DNA from: Petasospora fabianii | Lineage: Eukaryota; Ascomycota; Saccharomycetes; Phaffomycetales; Wickerhamomycetaceae | Direction: 5' to 3' | DNA: 64,000 bases | Assembly: GCA_022641835.1 (NCBI GenBank) | Contig: CP048715.1 | Location: 2,480,001-2,544,000, forward strand | Shown: piece by piece, positions 1 through 7,159 of the stretch | How the letters are laid out: the number at the start of each line of letters is the position of its first letter | How positions within the stretch are numbered: position 1 is the first letter of the stretch | Position numbers and translations under genes: made by a program | The notes under the pieces: generated by a model | The model's database searches: none | What the model was told of the DNA's origin: nothing | What the model saw: only the letters and a program-made list of their open reading frames with translations

Positions 1-1430
1 CAACTGCCGCCGCCTCACGACCATCGACACCAGATCATTCAGACCGCCACTTGGGGGCCATGCGAGATGCACTCGAGTTCTCACCGGGACGCGTCTACAG
101 TTTTGCCCCGGCGGCTACCACAGCGGTAACTCCTCCATCTCCACCATCACCGCACTTCAGAGCTGCAAGATCAGACTCCTCGATAAGCACTGCAAGCAGA
201 GCACACAGCCTTTCCTCGCGACGCTTGTCAGATCATAGTCACTCACCGCAAACACCGCGTACACCAATCTTCCCTGTGGCCTATCCCGACGAAACATCTT
301 CTATCTCATCCGGCCAGAGGACTTCGCACGGCATGATGACAGACATTGCCACTATGACATCCCATCAAAGAAAGAAACGAAAGCTGGCGACAACAGCACC
401 AGTCCGAGTACTTGATGCACCAACCTTACGTAATGATTTCTACTCAAACTTGATCTCTTGGTCCTCGAGGACCAATTTGGTGGCTGTTGGATTGGCATCA
501 CAGGTGTACATCTGGTCAGAATGTGATGGAGCTGTGCTATTGAGCGTCTCAGATGACTATGAGATATCCACAGTATCCTTTTCAGATGGTGATTATCTTC
601 TGGTTGCCACTAAAGGCGGAACAATCTCTTTGTATTCACAACAGCAGTTGATGGCATTAGGAAGCTTTGATAACACGCCTGGTGTCGGTATTTGTTGCAT
701 TGCATGGGTTCCAGGCGACGACTCCAAATTCTTTGCTGGTGATGAGAACGGTTATGTATTATATTTTGAGGTCACTTCTGAAGGAACGCTTATTCTTGTT
801 AACAGATTCTCGTGCGTTAGTCAACAGGTCTGTGGAATCGCTGTATCTCATGACGGGAGCCAGATCTCAGTCGGGGGAAACGACAATGTGTGTGCTATCT
901 GGGATGTCACTGATAAGCTTAACCCGCGGCTGAAATTTCACTTGAAACATCAAGCAGCTGTTAAAGCCATTGCATACTGTCCTTGGTCGAGGTCACTTTT
1001 GGCCACAGGAGGTGGTTCTAAGGACAGGGCGATACGCTTCTGGCATGCCAAAACCGGAACGTTGTTGGACGCTATCCACACCAAAGGTCAGGTCACACAG
1101 TTGATCTGGTCAAAGCGAAAGCGACAAATCGTTGCCACTTTCGGATTTGGTGACATAGTGGAGCCAATTGTGATTGCCGTCTACTCATACCCTAGAATGG
1201 AAAAGTTGGTACAGGTCGAATCGCTGGCCCACATCCGTATTCTTGCAGCTGCACTCTCTCCGGATTCCAGCTCCATTTGTGTTGGTGCAAACGATGAGAC
1301 TGTGAGATTCTACGAGCTTTGGAGTACACAAGATAGTATTCTTCAAGATTCACAGGAGAATGGAGTATTGAAGAGTGATTTGATTGAGCTCTGTGAGGGG
1401 ATAACTAAAAGTGGAGGATTGATAAGGTAA
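1..1430 (+). CDS. AMA1: AMA1-like meiotic APC/C activator (Cdc20/Cdh1 family), 5' end outside window
   Basis: Seven-bladed WD40 activator that would present substrates to the anaphase-promoting complex. The frame is open to the left edge (the first in-window ATG is at 60), so the N-terminus and its C-box lie outside. A low-complexity Ser/Pro/Thr-rich region is followed by the family entry motif RVLDAPTLRNDFYSNL, then WD repeats with GGNDNVCAIWD and GGGSKDRAIRFW. The protein ends in the Ile-Arg tail by which Cdc20, Cdh1 and Ama1 dock on the APC/C. The 'RNDFYSNLISWS' wording and 'ATFGFGD...YSYP' near the end look more like Ama1 than Cdh1 or Cdc20; that choice is from memory of the family. In S. 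cerevisiae Ama1 acts in meiosis. Stop codon TAA at 1428-1430. Confidence 0.8.
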   Translation, partial: TAAASRPSTPDHSDRHLGAMRDALEFSPGRVYSFAPAATTAVTPPSPPSPHFRAARSDSSISTASRAHSLSSRRLSDHSHSPQTPRTPIFPVAYPDETSSISSGQRTSHGMMTDIATMTSHQRKKRKLATTAPVRVLDAPTLRNDFYSNLISWSSRTNLVAVGLASQVYIWSECDGAVLLSVSDDYEISTVSFSDGDYLLVATKGGTISLYSQQQLMALGSFDNTPGVGICCIAWVPGDDSKFFAGDENGYVLYFEVTSEGTLILVNRFSCVSQQVCGIAVSHDGSQISVGGNDNVCAIWDVTDKLNPRLKFHLKHQAAVKAIAYCPWSRSLLATGGGSKDRAIRFWHAKTGTLLDAIHTKGQVTQLIWSKRKRQIVATFGFGDIVEPIVIAVYSYPRMEKLVQVESLAHIRILAAALSPDSSSICVGANDETVRFYELWSTQDSILQDSQENGVLKSDLIELCEGITKSGGLIR

Positions 1431-1652
1431 CCTCATGACACTTTCCTATATGGCTCTTTTCTACATTAGGTCATTGCTTAAGACGATGATTGTAGACTAC
1501 ATTAGTGTCCTGACAAGTAACTATCAAAAACATCGAGAACCCGAACGTGCATCAAAACAGTAGTACATGTCGCGTTGAGAGCAACAGAAACGTAAATAAC
1601 ATAGTGCATTGGTATAAGTGTGTGTGAGGTTTGTGATCTCTGCGATCCACCA

Positions 1653-3017
1653 TTAGATGGTGACATCCTTGAAATCGCTTGCAACCTTATCGGTAATGTC
1701 CTGAGACTTATCAGCAGCAGTGGTATCGTCGGTGTCATCAATGAGAGAGACCTCGGCCTTAGCTGGTTCGTTCTCTTTGTTGTCCTTGGTGGCAGTGATA
1801 TCCTGAGAGATGACTCTGTCAGCTTTTTTAGTCTCTGTCTGCTTATTGTCCGTTGTTGTCGATGGAACAACGGTTGCTGAAGAAGCAGTGGTGGATGGCT
1901 TATGCTGTGGCTGTGGTCTCTTCGGAAGGTACTCCTTGTACTTCTCGAATACTCTCTGTGTGAGAACTCTCAAGTACGGCAGCTCTCTCTGTGACTTCTT
2001 GTCGTAGAACAAAAGCTCGCCCTCACCTGCAAACATATCCTCCTCTCTTCCACCATCATCAAGAATGTAGTTCCCTTCTTCCAAATCCTTCACAAATGAA
2101 AGAAGGAAGTCACCCCAACTTGAGGCAAGGAGGAACTTGGTGTCAAACTCTCTTCCGAAGATGATGACCTGACCGTACTTACCCTTTGGGCCCGGTGCCA
2201 AATCAACACCAATGTGGTTACCGGCGTAGTCTGTGAGAAGGGGAATCCATGAATCGTTGGCGTAAACCGGTTGGATGTAACCTGGTGGGAAAGACTGCTG
2301 CTTTGGGATGTGGGACTTGAACTTCTTGGAATGAGATGTAGAGATCTTTCTCTCAAGATCTGGGTCGACAGTACTGTCGTTAGAAGCAACCTTGTTGAAT
2401 CCTGGCTTAGTCTCGACCAGAGATGCGGTTGACTGGTTCACCTCAGCAGAGGATCCCACTGGGGAAATGAGCTTTTGTCTAGCAGCCTCGTTATCCTTGA
2501 TCTGCTTGTCAATGTTCATCTTCTCTGTGACAACTCTCCATGTCTTGGTCATCTCAACAACCTCAGCGAGACTCATTAGTGGCAAACCAAACACCAAGCC
2601 GCCACTTCCGGTCAAGGACTCGAGGTCCTCTTGTCCATCGTGGATTCTGAACGAGGCTCTCAATGGGGCAGGGAATTCGACACCCAAGTCTCTCTCCGCA
2701 TTTGCGATGTCGGCCCTCGTACATGGGTCTGAGAGGGTAGCATTCAAGTCCGGATGGTTCTCCGATGTCCATGTCTCAATATGTCTCCAAGCAAGGATAG
2801 TTTCACTAACACCCTCGGTGGAGTTGACTGCACCTGGGGTTGAGGTCTCATCGTCTGTAAAGCCAGCAGCATCATTGAGCTGAATACCGTCAGCTCTTCC
2901 CTGGGAAGCGGCCTGTGCAGCAGTTCTAATGTGGTGGTTGTGCGTGTCATATTCTGCGTAACGGTCCTCCGTGGAGAACGCGTACAAGATCTGGTTTATC
3001 TTGTCTTTGAAGCCCAT
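1653..3017 (-). CDS. KNR4: KNR4/SMI1 cell-wall synthesis regulator
   Basis: 454 aa. The first in-frame ATG is at 3017 (MGFKDKINQ); longer readings need a GTG. The central block (about residues 75-330) is a SMI1/KNR4 domain, with W-R-H-I-E-T-W, the 'AERDLGVEFPAPLRASFRIHDGQE' type helix-strand region, 'GLVFGLPLMSL' and 'WIPLLTDYAGNHIGVDLAPGPKG'. The C-terminal ~120 residues are Ser/Thr/Lys/Glu-rich and probably disordered, as in Knr4. In S. cerevisiae the protein links the cell-integrity MAP kinase and calcineurin pathways to glucan synthesis. It converges with the AMA1-like gene (222 bp gap) and diverges from the SPO12-family gene. Confidence 0.93.
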   Translation of the reverse strand: MGFKDKINQILYAFSTEDRYAEYDTHNHHIRTAAQAASQGRADGIQLNDAAGFTDDETSTPGAVNSTEGVSETILAWRHIETWTSENHPDLNATLSDPCTRADIANAERDLGVEFPAPLRASFRIHDGQEDLESLTGSGGLVFGLPLMSLAEVVEMTKTWRVVTEKMNIDKQIKDNEAARQKLISPVGSSAEVNQSTASLVETKPGFNKVASNDSTVDPDLERKISTSHSKKFKSHIPKQQSFPPGYIQPVYANDSWIPLLTDYAGNHIGVDLAPGPKGKYGQVIIFGREFDTKFLLASSWGDFLLSFVKDLEEGNYILDDGGREEDMFAGEGELLFYDKKSQRELPYLRVLTQRVFEKYKEYLPKRPQPQHKPSTTASSATVVPSTTTDNKQTETKKADRVISQDITATKDNKENEPAKAEVSLIDDTDDTTAADKSQDITDKVASDFKDVTI

Positions 3018-3724
3018 TTTGAAGTAACTGTTGATTAACACAGTATCAAAGGGGGTAGGAAACGAGTTATCGACACTGATTGGGGCAGCTTAAAAGTTAT
3101 GGTTCATGGAGCTGAAACTCAAATTTGTGACGCGACAGAACTTCAACGCGCAGTCGCTGACACTTTCGCGATGACAGAGGACGCAGTGTCAATGCTCTGG
3201 ACTCCGACAAAGCAGAAGCTTTTCAGTGTTCATTTCGGTTCGGAAACATCCCATAGGGGTTCTCATTTATATCAAACAGGCTTGTTTGTCTCTCCTGAGC
3301 TGTTCGATGATTCTTCTTCCTTCCTCCTTTGAGGATCCCTCTAGTTGGCAGCAACGGTGTGCGCGCGCAACCGAGCAAAGCCTCTCCACTTGGCCCCGCC
3401 TCTCTGCTCCTCTCACAAGCGAAACTGGCACACAACCTTCGTTTCCAGTTCTATCTCTCTTTATAAACACACCCAATTCTTTTAAATCATCTTAATTATC
3501 AGTAAAGACCAAAACTTTCGCTTATCCATCGAATTTCCCCTTTGATACCCTCCAAGTTGATTCACACTATATGTGGCCCTACCATTTTAATTACATTACC
3601 CTTTTAGGCGAAAGGTAAACAAGGATTCAAGACAGCAAAAATCTGTGACAGACACAGTTCGTTCACCACTTGAGACTCTTCAGTATCTTTAACCTCACAA
3701 GTACTACATCTGATTCACACAAAC
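3018..3724. promoter_or_regulatory. Divergent promoter region KNR4 / SPO12-family gene
   Basis: 707 bp without a supported gene. Contains a TATA-like TTTATAAA near 3468, a pyrimidine-rich stretch, and an Mcm1-type plus forkhead pair at 3596-3622 (listed separately). Short open frames here have no recognisable product. Confidence 0.6.
3596..3622 (+). promoter_or_regulatory. Composite Mcm1-type (CC-N6-GG) and forkhead (GTAAACAA) site
   Basis: TTACC CTTTTA GG (core 3599-3608) resembles the Mcm1 palindrome (CC-N6-GG with a TTACC left arm). GTAAACAA at 3615-3622 is an exact forkhead (SFF, Fkh1/Fkh2) site, six bases later. This Mcm1-plus-SFF arrangement drives the G2/M CLB2-cluster genes of S. cerevisiae. 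It lies ~105 bp before the SPO12-family start codon. Function here is inferred. Confidence 0.6.
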
Positions 3725-4017
3725 ATGTCAGAATTTCAGCCACTCCACAGACAGCCAGCCCAGGGCCTCCAAAAGAAGATGTTCCAGCGTCAGTTCGGTG
3801 GTGCCCAGGGTGCCATCGGAGGCATGGGTAACATCGCTTCTCCAACTGACAACATGCTTTCACCATGTTCCCAGAAGTTGAACGCTCATAAGAACAGATT
3901 TTTCGCTAAGTACGTAACCTTCTTATTCTTCGCCCCTTCAAAAGAAAGTGGCTACTAACAACTTTTAACAGCACCAAGGCCACTAAGCTCAACTTCGAGA
4001 ACACCACTAACAAGTGA
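3725..4017 (+). CDS. SPO12: SPO12/BNS1-family mitotic-exit protein, two exons
   Basis: Joined exons 3725-3909 and 3972-4017 give 76 aa. The intron (3910-3971, 62 nt) has donor GTACGT, branch site TACTAAC at 3953-3959 and acceptor AACAG. Splicing removes a read-through tail and restores the family's conserved end. Key block: ASPTDNMLSPCSQKLNAHK at residues 38-56, then KLNFE at 67-71. S. cerevisiae Spo12 has the same order (SPTDRLVSPCS-KLNEHK, then KLNF). Spo12 promotes Cdc14 release in the FEAR network. This protein is much shorter than Spo12 (173 aa), being little more than the conserved region. The split motif across the exon junction supports the intron. Confidence 0.85.
3910..3971 (+). other. 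Intron of the SPO12-family gene
   Basis: Donor GTACGT, branch TACTAAC at 3953-3959, AG at 3970-3971; 12 nt from branch site to acceptor. Phase 2: AA|C encodes Asn62. Confidence 0.85.
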
Positions 4018-4353
4018 TCGACCTTCCCGTTGTCATTTTACACACGTTTTGATTTCTTCTATCTTTTCATGTGTCATTAGCCATTTCACAAGCAAGAAAA
4101 ATACCCCCATTGTGACAGACTTTGCCCAATTGGAGACCCATGACGTTTCTTCGTCGCGTGGCGAGAAGTGGGATACTCAATAGATACCTACAGCAGGCTG
4201 TTGCAAAATGAACAAATGAATTGTTGATAACTCATTTTCGTAGCCCAAGTTACATTCAAGGAATCGTGAAATGTGTGGTTCATAAATAGACTATGTGCAA
4301 GAATCCGAAAAGCGGTTACACTTTCAGGGGACAAATGTGTTAAGATGCAGTGA
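4018..4353. other. Convergent intergenic region, SPO12-family / PHB2
   Basis: 336 bp between two 3' ends. Holds both 3' UTRs; I see no gene, RNA or repeat in it. Confidence 0.5.
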
Positions 4354-5277
4354 TCACTTCTTAGTACGAGCGTCAGAGACAGTGTTCAACAACAAAGCCT
4401 CGTTATCCAAAATGATTCTGTTTGGAGAGTTTGACAAGATCTGAGCAATCTCTCTAGCCGTATCCAATCTCTTCAACTCGACGTAGTCCTTGGACTTCTT
4501 GATAGCCTCACCAATCAACTCAGCAGACTTGGCCTCACCCTGAGCTTTGACAATAGTACCTTGCTTCTCTTGTCTGGCCTTATCAACAATGAATGCGGCT
4601 CTCTGGGCCTCTTGTTGAGCAATCTGCTTGGCCTCAACGGCCATTGTGAACTCTGGTGAGAAAGTCATGTATGTGATGGAAACATCATCGAGCAAAATGT
4701 TAAATTTGGAAGCTCTTCTAACCAAGTTCTCTCTGATGAGTCTAGAAACACGTTCTCTCTGTGTGATAAGCTGGGAAGCGTTGAATTGAGCAACAACGGA
4801 CTTCAACACTTCGTTGACGATGGACGGCAAGACACGTTCGTCGTAGTCCACACCTAATGTTCTGTAGATGTTTGGCAAGGCAGATACCTCAGGTCTAGAC
4901 AAGACACGACAAGTGATGTTAACCATCTGCAAATCCTTGGTACCAGTCAAAGAGGCAACGTTTCTTGGTTTCGCCCTAACATCGTAAATGATTGGGGTCT
5001 GCAACCATGGAATGGCAAAGTGGGTACCTTCGTTGTAGATCTGGCTCTGGACACCGCCAACACGTGAGTAGACGATGGCTCTGTGACCACCATCGACGTT
5101 GAACAAGGAGGAGTTCAGCAGCATGGCACCACCACCGAGGAGAATCAATCCACCGATACCAGTGAAAAGACCTGCTGGGCCCTTTGGACCACCAGCGCCT
5201 CCGGTGTATTGCACCTTGCGCGCCCTGTTCTGAATTTCACGGGCATACTTTTGCCATTCCCTGTTCATGTTGTTCAT
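4354..5277 (-). CDS. PHB2: Prohibitin-2
   Basis: 307 aa, close to the 310 aa of yeast Phb2. Start chosen at the ATG at 5277 (MNNMNREWQKYAREIQ). An in-frame extension upstream has no family support and would run into the short divergent promoter. Residues ~35-55 hold a Gly-rich hydrophobic anchor (GLFTGIGGLILLGGGAMLL). This is followed by the SPFH/band-7 domain ('NVDGGHRAIVYSRVGGV', 'YNEGTHFAIPW', 'YDERVLPSIVNEVLK') and an Ala/Gln/Glu-rich coiled coil from 'AVEAKQIAQQEAQRA'. It forms the ring complex with Phb1 in the mitochondrial inner membrane, acting on m-AAA protease and cristae. Confidence 0.97.
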   Translation of the reverse strand: MNNMNREWQKYAREIQNRARKVQYTGGAGGPKGPAGLFTGIGGLILLGGGAMLLNSSLFNVDGGHRAIVYSRVGGVQSQIYNEGTHFAIPWLQTPIIYDVRAKPRNVASLTGTKDLQMVNITCRVLSRPEVSALPNIYRTLGVDYDERVLPSIVNEVLKSVVAQFNASQLITQRERVSRLIRENLVRRASKFNILLDDVSITYMTFSPEFTMAVEAKQIAQQEAQRAAFIVDKARQEKQGTIVKAQGEAKSAELIGEAIKKSKDYVELKRLDTAREIAQILSNSPNRIILDNEALLLNTVSDARTKK

Positions 5278-5448
5278 TGTCGCTGGGGAGATAGACTGGT
5301 ATGTGGAAGACACGCCTAGCTCAGTGACAGTGGATATGATGGGTGGCGCGTTCAATTTGCCCGGTTGAAACCAGTCCCATTTCCGAGGGTAGTGATACCT
5401 CGGTATTCGAGAACAATAAGGAAGGTGACACCCCACATGCAATTTGGC

Positions 5449-5457
5449 CTTGCCACC
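5449..5457 (-). promoter_or_regulatory. PACE-like element (Rpn4 site) before NAS6
   Basis: The minus strand reads GGTGGCAAG, one base off the proteasome-associated control element GGTGGCAAA. It sits ~30 bp upstream of the NAS6 ATG, in the 209-bp PHB2/NAS6 divergent promoter. Single-site evidence; function is inferred. Confidence 0.35.
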
Positions 5458-5486
5458 GTCAATTGCTAAGGTACACAAGCAACGAA

Positions 5487-6227
5487 ATGGCAGAAAATAA
5501 CTCATTCCCACTTCATGAAGCAGCCCGTGATGGTCAGGTACTTATAGTGAAGGGCCTCGTCGGCGAAACGCCTAATGCGGTGCTTCAGAAGGACCTTGAT
5601 GGCCGCATCCCTCTCCATTGGGCTGTCTCTTTTTCCCATATCGAGATCGTTTCCATTCTTCTCAATCCTAACAAGTTCACCAAAGAGGGAGCTAAAAAGA
5701 TAACATTTGACATTGACGACTTCACTGACGACTCAGGATGGACAGCGCTCCACATCGCATCAGCCATAGGGAACATTGATATTGTTGAGCTACTACTCGA
5801 ACATGATCCAGAGCCTGATGTAAATCTCCCGACGAACACAGGACTTACACCGGTACACCTTGCAACAGCTAAGAAGCATCTTGATGTCATCAAGGTGTTG
5901 GTGAAGAAGGGTGCTAGTGTTAGAGCCAAGGACAATAAGGGCCAGCAAGCTTTGCACCGTGCCGTCTCTGTCGGTGCCGTAGGTATTGTGAAATACTTGG
6001 TTGAAGAGCAGAAAGCCCCGTTAAATGTCAAGGATTCTATGGGATGGACACCACTGCATCATGCCCTCGCTGAAGGTTTTGGTGACATCGGTGCTTTATT
6101 AGTGAAAAGCGGTGCTGATCCAAGCATCGAGGATTCTAATGGCCAGACAGCATTGAGGGTGGCTGTTGATGACAAGGTAGCCCAGTTTTTCAAATCAGAG
6201 TGTGCTAATAACGGTATCGAACTTTAA
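5487..6227 (+). CDS. NAS6: Proteasome regulatory-particle assembly chaperone Nas6 (gankyrin)
   Basis: 246 aa from the ATG at 5487 (MAENNSFPLHEAARDG). A longer frame starting further upstream would cover the divergent promoter and has no counterpart in the family. It consists of ankyrin repeats throughout: 'QKDLDGRIPLHWAVSF', 'DDSGWTALHIASAIGN', 'TNTGLTPVHLATAKK', 'DNKGQQALHRAVSVG', 'DSMGWTPLHHALAEGFGD'. These match S. cerevisiae Nas6 repeat by repeat. It binds the Rpt3 C-domain during assembly of the 19S base. It is divergent from PHB2, with a PACE-like site 30 bp upstream. Confidence 0.95.
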   Translation: MAENNSFPLHEAARDGQVLIVKGLVGETPNAVLQKDLDGRIPLHWAVSFSHIEIVSILLNPNKFTKEGAKKITFDIDDFTDDSGWTALHIASAIGNIDIVELLLEHDPEPDVNLPTNTGLTPVHLATAKKHLDVIKVLVKKGASVRAKDNKGQQALHRAVSVGAVGIVKYLVEEQKAPLNVKDSMGWTPLHHALAEGFGDIGALLVKSGADPSIEDSNGQTALRVAVDDKVAQFFKSECANNGIEL

Positions 6228-7159
6228 CTTCAATAAATTCGGTCGTAGTGTGTCAATCACTAGTAGAATAAGACTCTTCGGGTAACTCGATATTATACAT
6301 ATGTCCTTCAGTCTTCAGCCCACTATCGTTGGTCTTTGTGACCTGCTCTCTCCTCAATAAAACTTGCTACTTACACAACAAGATCATATCCACTCGTGAT
6401 ATGAAACTCAGGATATTATGGAGTAATTGGGTTTCTCGCTGTGCTCTGGATGGCTTGCCCAACTTCCGTTGTTGCACGTGATTGAGCATATGACTTATAA
6501 ACACCCGGACACCTTTTTTGCTAAAGGTATCTTTAGATTACTTTATAACTAAGTTTAAATGCTTCCTATTAATCTGGAAAAAATGATTGAAATTTATAAA
6601 ATCTTGGGAAGTTTTTTTATGTGTTTAGGTATTTCAAAAATCAAAAGTTTATCGTATATCAAAAGTAGAAGTCTCCAAAAATGGAATAGGCTTGCGAAAC
6701 TCAAAGCTAAAAAGCTCCTATAACTAAAGAATTTCTTAAAAGTGAACAACGACAATAAATTTGATTCAGGATATTTCTGAAGGATATGATGACATGAAGA
6801 AGCTTCCAGAACTATATAGGAGTCCCTAAATGTATATATACGACATCAGGTTGGACAAGGGTATTCGGGTGTCGGTGAGGTGCAATGCACATAATTTATA
6901 ATTGCTGACACCACCAGATTGGCAGACATGGCTGGCCATGCTCTCAACTGCTTTCACTATGATATCAGAGATTTACCACGTGGTACTGGACGCTTTTGAA
7001 GAGCCTTGACGGAAGCTAACCAGTAAGCAGCCTCATTAAAATGTCCACCACCCTTCAGCCAATGCTACGTCGCTAATCTATTCTACCAGTCGATGAATTT
7101 AAATCAAAACGTAGTTATTATCATCCGTAATTATTACCCAAAACCAATCATTAAACTGC
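6228..7159. other. Long convergent intergenic region with E-boxes and a Rap1-like motif
   Basis: 932 bp between the 3' ends of NAS6 and HSP104, far larger than the other convergent gaps here (71 to ~390 bp). No coding frame stands out. It is AT-rich between ~6520 and 6860. Promoter-like signs: CACGTG at 6475-6480, ACACCCGGACACCT at 6501-6514, and the 12-bp palindrome TACCACGTGGTA at 6974-6985. A possible stem pairs 6868-6875 with 6905-6912 around an inner GTGC-AAT-GCAC hairpin (6880-6890). It could hold a non-coding RNA gene or an origin; neither is shown. Confidence 0.4.

Noticed and set aside
6475-6600. Point-centromere-like pattern (CACGTGAT as reversed CDEI, then AT-rich DNA)
   Set aside because: No CDEIII-like TTCCGAA at the right distance, and a complex I yeast outside Saccharomycetaceae is not expected to have point centromeres.
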